A DNA stretch of 64,000 nt, from positions 1,612,001 to 1,676,000 of the forward strand of contig NZ_CP163444.1 in assembly GCF_041053105.1 (NCBI RefSeq), in the 5' to 3' direction. The notes under the pieces are model-generated. The model was not told the DNA's origin. It saw only the letters and a list, made by a program, of their open reading frames with translations, and searched no databases. The DNA is from Streptomyces sp. R44 (GTDB lineage Bacteria > Actinomycetota > Actinomycetes > Streptomycetales > Streptomycetaceae). Shown one piece after another: positions 24,800-34,112 of the stretch. Within the stretch, counting starts at the first letter, position 1; every line of letters begins with the position of its first letter. A program made the translations under genes and the position numbers.

Positions 24800-27169
24800 G
24801 TGCTGTCCCCCACGGCAAAGAGAGCCTCGCTGCTCGCGTCCGGCGCGGCCGTCGCCGGGCTCCTGCTCAGCTCGCTCTCCGGCGGCGTCTCGTACGCCGC
24901 CGACAACGAGTCCTGTCGCCCCGACGGGCTCTACAAGACCCCCGGCGTCGACGTCCCGTACTGCTCGGTCTACGACACCGAGGGCCGCGAGAAGATGGGC
25001 GCGGACCACCAGCGCCGGGTCATCGGCTACTTCACCGGCTGGCGCACCGGCAAGAACGGCCAGCCCGCGTACCTGGCCAAGGACATCCCGTGGGACAAGA
25101 TCACCCACATCAACTACGCCTTCGGTCACATCGGCGGCGACAACAAGCTCTCCGTGGGCACGGACGGCCCCGACAACGCCGCCACCGGGATGACCTGGCC
25201 CGGTGTCGCGGGCGCCGAGATGGACCCCGCGTACGCGTACAAGGGCCACTTCAACCTGCTCAACAAGTTCAAGAAGCAGCACCCGAACGTCAAGACGCTG
25301 ATCTCGGTCGGCGGCTGGGCGGAGACCGGCGGCTACTTCGCGGACAACGGCGACCGGGTGAACTCCGGCGGCTTCTACGCGATGGCCACCAACGCCGACG
25401 GTTCGGTCAACCAGGCCGGGATCGACACCTTCGCGAACTCGGCCGTCGACTTCATCCGCACGTACGGGTTCAACGGCGTCGACATCGACTACGAGTACCC
25501 GACCACGATGAAGGACGCGGGCAACCCGCTCGACTGGCAGCTCGCCAACGCGCGCCGCGCCGGACTCGTACAGGGCTACGCGGCCCTCATGAAGTCCCTG
25601 CGCGAGAAGCTGGACACGGCCGGCGCCGCCGACGGCAGGCACTACCTGCTGACCGTCGCCGCCCCCTCCTCCGGCTACCTGCTGCGCGGCATGGAGACCT
25701 TCCAGATGCAGAAGTATCTGGACTACGTCAACATCATGTCCTACGACCTGCACGGCGCCTGGAACGAGTACGTCGGCCCCAACGCCTCCCTCTTCGACGA
25801 CGGCAAGGACGGCGAGCTCGCCGCGGCCAACGTCTACGGCTCCTCGCAGTACGGCTCCATCGGCTACCTCAACACCGACTGGGCGTACCACTACTTCCGC
25901 GGCTCCATGCCGGCCGGCCGCATCAACATCGGCCTGCCCTACTACACCCGCGGCCACAAGAACGTGCAGGGCGGCACCGACGGCCTGTGGGGCAAGGCCT
26001 CCGCGACCACCTGCCCGGCCGGGGCCGGCCTGACCAAGTGCGGCGACGGCGCCACCGGCATCGACAACCTGTGGCACGACAAGGACACCAACGGCGTCGA
26101 GTCGCCCGCGGGCTCCAACCCGATGTGGCACGCCAAGAACCTCGAGAAGGGGATCGTCGGCGACTACGTCACCCAGTACGGCTTCCCGGCGAACACCACG
26201 CTGACCGGCACGTACGCCCGCAAGTACGACGCGACCCTGGTCGCGCCGTGGCTGTGGAACGCGCAGAAGAAGGTCTTCCTCTCCACCGAGGACGAGCAGT
26301 CCGTGGCCGCGAAGGCGGACTACGTGGTCGACCGCGGCATCGGCGGCACCATGGTCTGGGAGATGGCCGGCGACTACGCCTGGAACGCCACGAAGAACCA
26401 GTACGAGATGGGCTCCACGCTCACCTCGCTGATGTACGACAAGTTCAAGGCGGCCACCCCGTACGGCGCGAAGAAGTCCAACAAGGCGCTGCCGACCCAG
26501 GCCGTGAAGATCGACACCCAGTTCACCGAGTTCAAGCTGGGCGACTCGAACTACCCGATCACCCCGAAGATCAAGATCACCAACAACACGACGACGACGC
26601 TGCCCGGCGGCACGGAGTTCCAGTTCGACTACGGGACTTCGGCTCCCGCCAACGCCTCCGACCAGTCCGGCTTCGGCACCAAGGTCGTCAGCAGCGACCA
26701 CACGGGCTCCAACGTGGGCGGCCTGAAGGGCGACTTCCACCGCGTCTCGCTGAAGCTCCCGGCCTGGCAGTCGCTGGCCCCGGGCGCCACGATCGACCTG
26801 GCCTTCAACTACTACCTGCCGGTGTCCACCCCCTCCAACTGGACGGTGAACATCAACGGCACGACGTACGCCCTCGCCGGCGACCTGGCGCGCGGCACGA
26901 CGGTCGTGGAGCCGGGCACCACCACCCCGCCGACCACGCCCCCGACCACGCCGCCCACCACCCCGCCGACGACTCCCCCGACCACGCCTCCGACGACGCC
27001 GCCCACCACGGGCTGCACCGCCCCGGCGTACGTGGCCGGCACGATCTACAACGCCGGCAACGAGGTCTCCCACAAGGGCCACAAGTGGAAGGCCCAGTGG
27101 TGGACCCAGAACGAGGAGCCGGGCACGACCGGCGACTGGGGCGTCTGGAAGGACCTCGGCGCCTGCTGA
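24800..27169 (+). CDS. Secreted chitinase, GH18 with two accessory domains
   Basis: 789 residues from a GTG with ggagg nine bases upstream. Signal peptide to about residue 35 ([15 protein letters not shown]). Residues 35-70 form a small Cys-containing domain, and 70-545 the GH18 barrel with [11 protein letters not shown], the DxxDxDxE motif; the general acid is Glu232. About 560-700 is a beta-sandwich chitin/cellulose-binding-like domain. A Pro/Thr linker lies at about 709-738, and a C-terminal CBM5/12-type module ([21 protein letters not shown]) ends at Cys789. It hydrolyses chitin outside the cell. It is transcribed divergently from the riboflavin operon and appears monocistronic. Confidence 0.96.
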   Translation: MLSPTAKRASLLASGAAVAGLLLSSLSGGVSYAADNESCRPDGLYKTPGVDVPYCSVYDTEGREKMGADHQRRVIGYFTGWRTGKNGQPAYLAKDIPWDKITHINYAFGHIGGDNKLSVGTDGPDNAATGMTWPGVAGAEMDPAYAYKGHFNLLNKFKKQHPNVKTLISVGGWAETGGYFADNGDRVNSGGFYAMATNADGSVNQAGIDTFANSAVDFIRTYGFNGVDIDYEYPTTMKDAGNPLDWQLANARRAGLVQGYAALMKSLREKLDTAGAADGRHYLLTVAAPSSGYLLRGMETFQMQKYLDYVNIMSYDLHGAWNEYVGPNASLFDDGKDGELAAANVYGSSQYGSIGYLNTDWAYHYFRGSMPAGRINIGLPYYTRGHKNVQGGTDGLWGKASATTCPAGAGLTKCGDGATGIDNLWHDKDTNGVESPAGSNPMWHAKNLEKGIVGDYVTQYGFPANTTLTGTYARKYDATLVAPWLWNAQKKVFLSTEDEQSVAAKADYVVDRGIGGTMVWEMAGDYAWNATKNQYEMGSTLTSLMYDKFKAATPYGAKKSNKALPTQAVKIDTQFTEFKLGDSNYPITPKIKITNNTTTTLPGGTEFQFDYGTSAPANASDQSGFGTKVVSSDHTGSNVGGLKGDFHRVSLKLPAWQSLAPGATIDLAFNYYLPVSTPSNWTVNINGTTYALAGDLARGTTVVEPGTTTPPTTPPTTPPTTPPTTPPTTPPTTPPTTGCTAPAYVAGTIYNAGNEVSHKGHKWKAQWWTQNEEPGTTGDWGVWKDLGAC

Positions 27170-27344
27170 CCCGCTCCCTTCCGACGACCCCCCGCTGAAC
27201 CCCCGGCGGCGGTCACACACGGCCCTTGCCGCCGCCGGGCCCACCGCGCCGCGCCCCCCTGTCCGGGGCGCGGCGCGTTCGCTTTCGCGTTCGGATTCGG
27301 GTTCGAGTTCACCAAGAGCGGCTACGGACAACGGGAGAATCGAA

Positions 27345-27491
27345 GTGCCCAAGCCCGAGATCCCTGAGATCCCCGAGATCGTCGACCCCGCGACGGAGGC
27401 CTTCGCCCTGGTGGTGAGCAGTCTCCCGGAAGGATGCGGGCCGGCCGTGCTCGGGGACGCGAACGAGGTCCGGCGCCGGCAGGACGGCTGA
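27345..27491 (+). CDS. Small hypothetical protein, 48 residues
   Basis: GTG start with gggag seven bases upstream. Codon use is typical of the genome (nearly all third positions G or C). The product begins VPKPEIPEIPEIVDPATEAF and ends NEVRRRQDG; it has one Cys and no signal peptide. The PEIPEIPEI repeat and acidic N-terminus are distinctive, but I recognise no family. It lies 175 bp after the chitinase and 54 bp before the convergent ROK gene. Confidence 0.5.
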   Translation: MPKPEIPEIPEIVDPATEAFALVVSSLPEGCGPAVLGDANEVRRRQDG

Positions 27492-27545
27492 GCCCGGCGC
27501 GGACGCGCTTCCCGGTCGGGTGGGTACTGATCCCCCGCGCGGGTC

Positions 27546-28670
27546 CTAGGGGAACAGCTCGTCCTGGGCCGCGTCGCGCGCCCGGAGCAGGGCGCCGCGG
27601 AGGACCGCCGCGTCGCCGAGGGCGGTGGCGCGGACCTCCGTGCGCAGGGGCGAGAGGGCCGTGAGTTCGGCCTCCACGCGCGCGGCGAGGGCGGCCCCGC
27701 CCTGGTGGCCGGTCTCCCCGGCGAGGACCACGCAGCCGGGGTCCAGGACGGAGACGACGGCGGCGGCGCCGACGGCGAGGCGGCGGGCGAGGGCGTCGAG
27801 GAAGGGGCCGTGGCCCGCCGCGAGCGCGTCGGCCGGGTCGAGGCCGTGGGCGGCGGCGAGGGCGTCGACGGCCGCCGCGCAGGCCAGTTCGTGGAAGCCG
27901 CCGTCGCAGCCGGTGGCCGAGGGCAGCCCGGAGGTGCCCGGGACCGGCAGGAAGCCGATCTCCCCCGCGCCGCCGGAGGCGCCCCGGCGCAGGCGGCCGT
28001 CGAGGACGACGGCGGCGCCGACGCCCTGGCCGAGCCAGAGCAGGACGAAGTCCTCGCGGTCGCGGGCGGCGCCCTCGCGGAGTTCGGCGACGGCGGCGAG
28101 GTTGGTCTCGTTCTCGACGAGGACGTGGGCGGGCAGCCGTTCCTGGAGGACGCCGACGAGCCGCCGGTGCCAGGCGGGCAGCCCGGAGGAGTCGCGCAGC
28201 TCGCCGGTGGCGGGGTCGATGAGCCCGGGGGCGCCGACGGCGACGCTGTGCAGCCGGTCGGCGCCCGCCTCCTTCACGGTGCGCTCCAGGAGCGCGACCG
28301 CCTTCTCGACGGCCGGCCCCGTGCCGTGGTCGTCGCCGACGGGGACGGAGGCCTCGGCGAGCCTGGTGCCGAGGAGGTCGGCGACGGTGACGGAGACCGA
28401 GCGGGTCCGGACGTCGAGGGCGGCGAGGTGGGCGCGGTCGGCGACGATCCCGTACAGCTTGGCGTTGGGCCCGCGGCGCTCGGCTCCGGCCTCGCCGACG
28501 ACATGGACGAGACCCGAGCCCTGGAGCCGCTCGACGAGGTCGGCGACGGTCGGGCGGGAGAGTCCGGTGAGCGTCTTGAGCTGAGTGGCCGTCAACGGGC
28601 CTTCGTCCTGGAGCAGTCGCAGGGCGAACCGGTCGTTGATGGCTCGTGCGGTGCTCGGGGATGCGGCCAT
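27546..28670 (-). CDS. ROK-family transcriptional regulator
   Basis: 374 residues: N-terminal winged helix (about 10-70, LTATQLKTLTGLSRPTVADL), then a ROK sugar-kinase-like domain with VAVGAPGLIDPATGEL, VLVENETNLAAVAE and GAGEIGFLPV. The zinc site is degenerate: where CxCGxxGC is usual there is only TGCDGGFHE. It probably represses the divergent MFS transporter gene and responds to a sugar; ligand unknown. A 7-7-7 palindrome lies between the two genes. Confidence 0.9.
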   Translation of the reverse strand: MAASPSTARAINDRFALRLLQDEGPLTATQLKTLTGLSRPTVADLVERLQGSGLVHVVGEAGAERRGPNAKLYGIVADRAHLAALDVRTRSVSVTVADLLGTRLAEASVPVGDDHGTGPAVEKAVALLERTVKEAGADRLHSVAVGAPGLIDPATGELRDSSGLPAWHRRLVGVLQERLPAHVLVENETNLAAVAELREGAARDREDFVLLWLGQGVGAAVVLDGRLRRGASGGAGEIGFLPVPGTSGLPSATGCDGGFHELACAAAVDALAAAHGLDPADALAAGHGPFLDALARRLAVGAAAVVSVLDPGCVVLAGETGHQGGAALAARVEAELTALSPLRTEVRATALGDAAVLRGALLRARDAAQDELFP

Positions 28671-28722
28671 GCGGCGATCCTCTCAGACGCGTCGGGAGAC
28701 GGCTCCGGCCGCCGGGTCTATT

Positions 28723-28743
28723 TATCAGGCAGGGTTCCTGATA
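28723..28743. promoter_or_regulatory. Palindromic operator between ROK and MFS genes
   Basis: TATCAGG, seven bases, CCTGATA: a perfect inverted repeat in an AT-rich island within otherwise GC-rich DNA, 53 bp from the ROK start and 106 bp from the MFS start. Likely binding site of the adjacent regulator. Confidence 0.65.
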
Positions 28744-28781
28744 GTTTACGCGACACGCCTCGGGACACCTCGGCACACCCC

Positions 28782-28821
28782 GGCACCCCGGCACCCCGGC
28801 ACCCCGGCACCCCGGCACCCC
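28782..28821. repeat. Five perfect tandem copies of ggcacccc
   Basis: An 8-bp unit repeated five times without change, with degenerate copies just upstream from 28772. It lies in the 5' untranslated region of the MFS gene, ending 27 bp before its ATG. Confidence 0.9.
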
Positions 28822-28848
28822 ACGACACCATGACCACAGGGAGGGCCC

Positions 28849-30063
28849 ATGGCGGCGGAGACCGTCACCAGCACCGATCGCCTCCGGCGGGCGCGCTTCG
28901 CCGTCGCCGCCGTCTTCTGCGTGCACGGCTCGGTCACCGGAAGCTTCGCGACCCGGATCCCCTGGATCCAGGAGCACGCGGGCGTCAGCGCCGGTCAGCT
29001 CGGGCTCGCCCTCGCCTTCCCCGCGCTCGGCGCCTCCCTCGCGATGCCGCTCGCCGGCGCCGTGTCCCACCGCTTCGGCGCCCGCACGGCGCTGCGCGGC
29101 CTGCTCGCCCTGTGGACGCTCGCCCTCACGCTGCCCTCGCTCGCCCCGAACGTCTGGGGGCTGTGCGGCGCGCTCTTCGTGTACGGGGCGACCGCGGGCA
29201 TGTCCGACGTGGCGATGAACGCCCTGGGCGTCGAGACCGAGGACCGGCTCGGCAAGTCCATCATGTCGAGCCTGCACGGCATGTGGAGCGTAGGTGCCCT
29301 GCTCGGCTCCGCCGCCGGCACGGTCGCCGCCCACCTCGGCGGCGACGCCCGGCTGCACCACCTGGTCGCGGCCCTCGTGCTGACCGCGCTCGGCCTGGTC
29401 TTCTGCCAGGGCGTGCTCGACGTCCGCAGCACCCCGGAGGAGGAGCCGCCGCCGCGCTTCTCGCTGCCGCCGAAGTCGGCGCTGATCATCGGCGCCATCG
29501 GTTTCTGCGGGGTGTTCGCGGAGGGCGCCAGCCTCGACTGGTCGGCCGTCTACCTCCGGGACGAGCTGGGCAGCTCGGCGGGGCTGGCGGCCGCCTCCAC
29601 GACCGCCTTCGCGCTGACGATGGCGGTGGCGCGGCTGGTCGGCGACCGGGTGGTGGACCGCTTCGGCGCGGTGCGTACGGTACGGGTCGGGGGTGCCGTC
29701 GCCACCCTCGGCGGGGTCCTGGTGGTCCTCGCCCCGCACGCCGCCGTCGCGATGGCCGGTTTCGGTCTGATCGGGCTCGGGATCGCGGTCGTCGTCCCGC
29801 TGGCCTTCGCCGCGGCCGGGCGCAGCGGCCCGAACCCGAGTCAGGCCATCGCGGGCGTCGCCACCATCACGTACACCTCGGGTCTGATCGCCCCCTCGGC
29901 GATCGGCGGCATCGCCGACGCGACCTCGCTCGTCTTCTCCTTCGGCCTGGTCACCCTGCTCGCCCTGGGTCTCGTGCTCGGCGCGGGCGTGCTCAGGACC
30001 GGCGGCCGGGAGGCGGCTTCGTCGGCGCCCGCGCCCGCGAAGAGCGCCGGCCCGGTGGGATAG
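28849..30063 (+). CDS. MFS transporter, sugar-type
   Basis: 404 residues, 12 predicted helices, major facilitator fold of the FucP/YbjJ-like branch (GVSAGQLGLALAFPALGASL near the start; MSDVAMNALGVETEDRLG in the middle loop). Likely a sugar or sugar-related permease or exporter. It is divergent from the ROK regulator and presumably under its control. The ATG is preceded by gggaggg. Confidence 0.88.
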   Translation: MAAETVTSTDRLRRARFAVAAVFCVHGSVTGSFATRIPWIQEHAGVSAGQLGLALAFPALGASLAMPLAGAVSHRFGARTALRGLLALWTLALTLPSLAPNVWGLCGALFVYGATAGMSDVAMNALGVETEDRLGKSIMSSLHGMWSVGALLGSAAGTVAAHLGGDARLHHLVAALVLTALGLVFCQGVLDVRSTPEEEPPPRFSLPPKSALIIGAIGFCGVFAEGASLDWSAVYLRDELGSSAGLAAASTTAFALTMAVARLVGDRVVDRFGAVRTVRVGGAVATLGGVLVVLAPHAAVAMAGFGLIGLGIAVVVPLAFAAAGRSGPNPSQAIAGVATITYTSGLIAPSAIGGIADATSLVFSFGLVTLLALGLVLGAGVLRTGGREAASSAPAPAKSAGPVG

Positions 30064-30176
30064 GCCGCTCGTCCGGAACCTCCGGTCCGGCAGTGGTGCA
30101 GACCAGGCGCATACCATGTGGCTGATCTTTTGCGGTCGCGACACGGCCGCCGGAACCGGAGAACGGGAGCGACCTC

Positions 30177-31571
30177 ATGAACCTCGGCGTGCGCTGGACC
30201 CTGCACGGCGACGGGAGAACACCCGCTCCGGGAGCGGTCGTCCGCCCGGACGAGCGGCTCTCCTGGCCCCGTACGGTCGGCCTCGGGGCCCAGCACGTCG
30301 TCGCGATGTTCGGCGCGTCCTTCGTCGCCCCGGTCCTCATGGGTCTTGACCCGAACCTCGCGATCATGATGTCCGGTGTCGCGACGGCGATCTTCCTGCT
30401 CGCGACCCGTGGCACCGTCCCGTCCTACCTGGGCTGCTCGCTCTCCTTCGTCGGCGTCGCCGCCGCCATCCGGGCCTCCGGTGGCACGAGCGCCACCGTG
30501 ACCGGCGCGGTCCTCGTCGTCGGCGCGGTGCTCTTCCTGGCCGGTCTCGCCGTCCGGAAGTTCGGCGCCCGGATCATCCACGCGGCGATGCCGCCGATCG
30601 TGACCGGCGCCGTCGTCATGCTGATCGGCTTCAACCTGGCGCCGGTCACCGCCTCGACGTACTGGCCGCAGGACCAGTGGACGGCCCTGCTGGTGATGCT
30701 GTTCACCGGTCTGGCCGTGGTCTGTCTGCGCGGCTTCTGGTCTCGGATCGCGATCTTCCTGGGCCTGGTCTTCGGCTACGCCATCTCGTGGATCTTCGAC
30801 CTCGTCTTCGGAAAGATCCACTCGATGTCCCCGGGCGGCCAGGTCACCGACCACTGGCGGCTCGACCTCTCCGGCGTCTCCAAGGCCGACTGGATCGGCC
30901 TGCCGACCCTCCACGGCCCGAGCTTCGAGTGGTCCGCGATCCTCGTCGCGCTGCCCGTCGTCATCGCCCTGATCGCCGAGAACGCCGGACACGTCAAGGC
31001 CGTCGGCGAGATGACCGGCGACAACCTCGACGACCAGCTCGGCACCGCGATCGCCGCCGACGGCGCCGCCTCGATGCTGTCGACCGCCGTGGGCGGCCCG
31101 CCGAACACCACGTACTCCGAGAACATCGGCGTCATGGCCGCCACCCGCGTCTACTCGACCGCCGCCTACTGGGCCGCCGCAGGCTTCGCGCTGCTCTTCG
31201 GCCTCTGCCCCAAGTTCGGCGCGATCGTCGCCGCGATCCCCGGCGGTGTCCTCGGCGGCATCACCGTGATCCTGTACGGCATGATCGGCCTGCTCGGCGC
31301 CCAGATCTGGATCAACGCCAAGGTCGACCTGCGCAATCCGCTCAACCTGGTCCCGGCCGCCGCCGGCATCATCATCGGCGTCGGCGGCGTGAAGCTGACC
31401 TTCACCGACACCTTCGAGCTGGGCGGCATCGCCCTCGGCACGATCGTCGTCATCACCGGCTACCACGTGCTGCGGGCCTTCGCCCCGGCCCACCTCAAGG
31501 CGCAGGAACCCCTCCTGGACGCCGGCACCAGCTCGTACGAGACGCACCCGGACGGCGTGTCGAAGAACTGA
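30177..31571 (+). CDS. Uracil/xanthine permease, NCS2 family
   Basis: 464 residues, about 14 helices. It starts MNLGVRWTLHGDGRTP and contains QHVVAMFGASFVAPVLMG, SFVGVAAAIRASGG, ALIAENAGHVKAVGEMTG (the substrate-site Glu segment) and GGPPNTTYSENIGVMAATRV, the NCS2 signature. UraA-like sequence favours uracil, with proton symport. Standing alone 113 bp after the MFS gene, with its own Shine-Dalgarno (gggagc). Confidence 0.92.
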   Translation: MNLGVRWTLHGDGRTPAPGAVVRPDERLSWPRTVGLGAQHVVAMFGASFVAPVLMGLDPNLAIMMSGVATAIFLLATRGTVPSYLGCSLSFVGVAAAIRASGGTSATVTGAVLVVGAVLFLAGLAVRKFGARIIHAAMPPIVTGAVVMLIGFNLAPVTASTYWPQDQWTALLVMLFTGLAVVCLRGFWSRIAIFLGLVFGYAISWIFDLVFGKIHSMSPGGQVTDHWRLDLSGVSKADWIGLPTLHGPSFEWSAILVALPVVIALIAENAGHVKAVGEMTGDNLDDQLGTAIAADGAASMLSTAVGGPPNTTYSENIGVMAATRVYSTAAYWAAAGFALLFGLCPKFGAIVAAIPGGVLGGITVILYGMIGLLGAQIWINAKVDLRNPLNLVPAAAGIIIGVGGVKLTFTDTFELGGIALGTIVVITGYHVLRAFAPAHLKAQEPLLDAGTSSYETHPDGVSKN

Positions 31572-31644
31572 GTGATTCGCCCGTTCTGGGTAAGCCGGGC
31601 CCGAGGAGTTCCCTCCCGGGCCCGGCGGCTGGGAGCCTGCCCCC

Positions 31645-32352
31645 ATGGCGCAGACCCAGTGGACCGAAGAACGGATCGGCCCGTTCGTCGCGGTCGACCC
31701 CGTGGTGGACCGGATGCGGGCGCTCCGCTCGGCCTGGCATCCGGCCGACGGGGTCGCCGTCTTCAACCGGGTGTACCTCACGGTCACCGAGGAGATCGGC
31801 CACGCCATCGACGCGGGCACCTTCGCCGACCGGCGGGCCGCCGCCACCCTCGACGTACGGTTCGCCGAGCGCTATCTCGCCGCGGTCGACGCCGCCACCA
31901 CCGGCCGCCCCGCGCCCGCCTGCTGGCGGCCCCTGTTCCACTACCGCCGCCATCCCGGCGTACGGCCGCTGCAGTTCGCGCTCGCCGGGATCAACGCCCA
32001 CATCGGCCACGACCTGGCGCTCGCGGTGGTGGACGCCTGCCGGCTCCTGGAGTGTGCGCCGGCGGCCCTGGAGGACGAGTTCGACCGGGTCGGCGACATC
32101 CTCGTCCTCCTGGAGGAGCGCATCCGGGAGGAACTGATGCCGGGCCCGGACCTCCTGGAGGTCGCGGACCCGCTGACACATCTGCTCGGCTGCTGGAGCC
32201 TGGACCGGGCCCGCGACGGGGCCTGGCTCGCCGCCCGCTCGCTGTGGCAGCTGCGGCGGCTGCCCGACCTGGCCGAGGAGTTCACCGAACGCCTCGACCG
32301 GTCGGTGGGCCTGGTGGGGCGGATGCTGCTCACGCCCCTCACCAGGCCCTGA
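31645..32352 (+). CDS. DUF5995 family protein
   Basis: 235 residues, predicted all-helical cytoplasmic protein. Conserved segments are FNRVYLTVTEEIGHAID, FALAGINAHIGHDLALAVVD and DPLTHLLGCWSLDRARDGAW. The clustered His residues (GHAID, NAHIGHD) are the family's conserved feature and might bind a metal. Function unknown. It ends 6 bp from the convergent oxidase gene, with no room for a terminator between. Confidence 0.8.
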   Translation: MAQTQWTEERIGPFVAVDPVVDRMRALRSAWHPADGVAVFNRVYLTVTEEIGHAIDAGTFADRRAAATLDVRFAERYLAAVDAATTGRPAPACWRPLFHYRRHPGVRPLQFALAGINAHIGHDLALAVVDACRLLECAPAALEDEFDRVGDILVLLEERIREELMPGPDLLEVADPLTHLLGCWSLDRARDGAWLAARSLWQLRRLPDLAEEFTERLDRSVGLVGRMLLTPLTRP

Positions 32353-32358
32353 CGGGGA

Positions 32359-34056
32359 TCAGTCCTCCGGCAGCTCGACCGGGGCGATCTCGTCGTACAC
32401 GTCGCCCGGGCCCGGGTTGGTGCCGTCGGTCGCGCCGCCGAAGTGGTGCATCACGCCCCAGACCGCGTTGAGCGCCGTCTGCACCGCGCCCTCGGCCCAG
32501 CCGGCCGTCCAGGAGATGTCGTCGCCGGCGAGGAAGATGCCCCGCTTGTCCTCGGGCAGCCGGTCCTGCATGAAGTGCGTGAACAGGCGGCGCTGGTAGC
32601 GGTAGTGACCCGGCAGGTTCGCCTTGAAGGCGCCCATGAAGAAGGGCTCGTTCTCCCAGGAGACCGTCACCGGGTTGCCGATGATGTGCTTCCGGATGTC
32701 GACCTTCGGGTAGATCTCGCCGAGCGACTTCAGCATGACCTCCATGCGCTCGTTCGCCGAGAGCGGCAGCCACTTCAGGCTGTCGTCGCACCAGGTGTAC
32801 GAGAGGCAGATGACGGCCGGCTTGTCCGGGCCCTCGTCCAGGAGATAGGTGCCGCGGGTCATGCGGTCGGTCAGCGTCATCGACATGACGTCCCGGCCGG
32901 TCTCCTCATCCTTGTCCAGCCAGAACGGCCGGTCGACCGGGACGAAGAGCTTGGAGGACTCCATGTAGTGGGTGCGCTCGATCGCCGTCCAGTGGTCGAT
33001 CGGGAAGAGCGAGTCGTCACAGGCGATCTTGGAGAGCAGCATCCAGGACTGGGCGGTGAAGATCGCCGCCTGGTACGTGCGGATGTCGCCGGAGGCGTCG
33101 GTGACCGTGATCCGGTTGCCCGCGGTCCTGTTAAGCCGGGTCACGGCCGGCTTCGGGGTGCCCCCGTGCAGGGAGCTGAGCGAGGTGCCCTGCGCCCAGT
33201 GGACGATCTTCTCCGGCTCGCGCTCCCACAGGCGCAGCGGCAGCTGCTGCGAGCCGCCCACGATGCCGCGGTGGTGGTCGTCGGCCTCGGTGTAGACGAC
33301 GCGGAGGATCTCCAGGATGGAGTTGGGGAAGTCGGTGTCCCAGCCGCCGGTGCCGAAGCCGACCTGGCCGAAGATCTCGCGGTGCCGGAAGGACTTGAAG
33401 GCCTCGGACTCGCAGAGGAAGCCGTAGAAGGTCTGGTTGTCGAGCTTCTCGACGAGCTTCGACCAGATCTCGCGGATGCGCGGGACGTCGCGCTCGCGCA
33501 TGGCCTGGTTCATGTCGGAGAAGTCGGCGCCCTCGTCCAGGCAGGCGTTCCACGCGTTCATCACGTCGCGGTAGACCTGCGGGAGGTCGTCGACGGTGGT
33601 GGCGTAGTGCGACTCGCCCTTGAGGTCGACGACGGTCGACGGGGTCGACTCGGCGAGCGGGTTCGGGAAGGGCTTGGTCTCCAGGCCGACCAGGTCGATG
33701 TAGTGCTGGAGCGCGGTCGAGGAGGGCGGGAAGCGCATGGCGCCCATCTCGGCGGTGAGGCCCTCGGTGCCGGTGCCCTCGAAGCCGACCGTGCGCAGCC
33801 GGCCGCCGATCTCGTCGGCCTCGTAGACGACGGGCTTGAGGCCCATCTTCATGAGCTCGTAGGCGGCGATGATGCCGGAGAGCCCGCCGCCGATGACCGC
33901 GACCTCGGTGCCGTGCTCGGTGGCCGGTATCTGGCCGAGCCCGGCCGGGTGGGCCAGGAAGTCGTCGTAGGCGTAGGGGAAGTCCGGACCGAACATGGTG
34001 ATCGGCGGCTGGCCGTCGCTGTGCGGGACGGCGGTCGTGGGCACCGTGGACGTCAT
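32359..34056 (-). CDS. Flavin amino-acid 2-monooxygenase, DavB/IaaM-like
   Basis: 565 residues, flavin amine oxidase fold. The Rossmann dinucleotide motif is VAVIGGGLSGIIAAYELMK with Glu79 ending the second strand. The segment AEMGAMRFPPS (about 102-112) is typical of lysine, phenylalanine and tryptophan 2-monooxygenases. The C-terminal FAD motif is GIFLAGDDISWTAGWAEGAVQTAL. Such enzymes decarboxylate an amino acid oxidatively to the amide one carbon shorter. The gene lies 56 bp behind a DavA-like amidase on the same strand, which would hydrolyse that amide. Lysine (to 5-aminovaleramide) is the likeliest substrate; tryptophan is the main alternative. Confidence 0.82.
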   Translation of the reverse strand: MTSTVPTTAVPHSDGQPPITMFGPDFPYAYDDFLAHPAGLGQIPATEHGTEVAVIGGGLSGIIAAYELMKMGLKPVVYEADEIGGRLRTVGFEGTGTEGLTAEMGAMRFPPSSTALQHYIDLVGLETKPFPNPLAESTPSTVVDLKGESHYATTVDDLPQVYRDVMNAWNACLDEGADFSDMNQAMRERDVPRIREIWSKLVEKLDNQTFYGFLCESEAFKSFRHREIFGQVGFGTGGWDTDFPNSILEILRVVYTEADDHHRGIVGGSQQLPLRLWEREPEKIVHWAQGTSLSSLHGGTPKPAVTRLNRTAGNRITVTDASGDIRTYQAAIFTAQSWMLLSKIACDDSLFPIDHWTAIERTHYMESSKLFVPVDRPFWLDKDEETGRDVMSMTLTDRMTRGTYLLDEGPDKPAVICLSYTWCDDSLKWLPLSANERMEVMLKSLGEIYPKVDIRKHIIGNPVTVSWENEPFFMGAFKANLPGHYRYQRRLFTHFMQDRLPEDKRGIFLAGDDISWTAGWAEGAVQTALNAVWGVMHHFGGATDGTNPGPGDVYDEIAPVELPED

Positions 34057-34112
34057 GGGGTACGGACTCCTTGCACGGAAAAAGGGTGAGGCGGGTCAGG
34101 AGGACTGAGGGC

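Noticed and set aside
26923..27012. Regular ccgaccacgcc-type repeat as a CRISPR-like or tandem DNA element
   Set aside because: It is the coding sequence of the Pro/Thr linker of the chitinase; the repeat is a protein-level feature.
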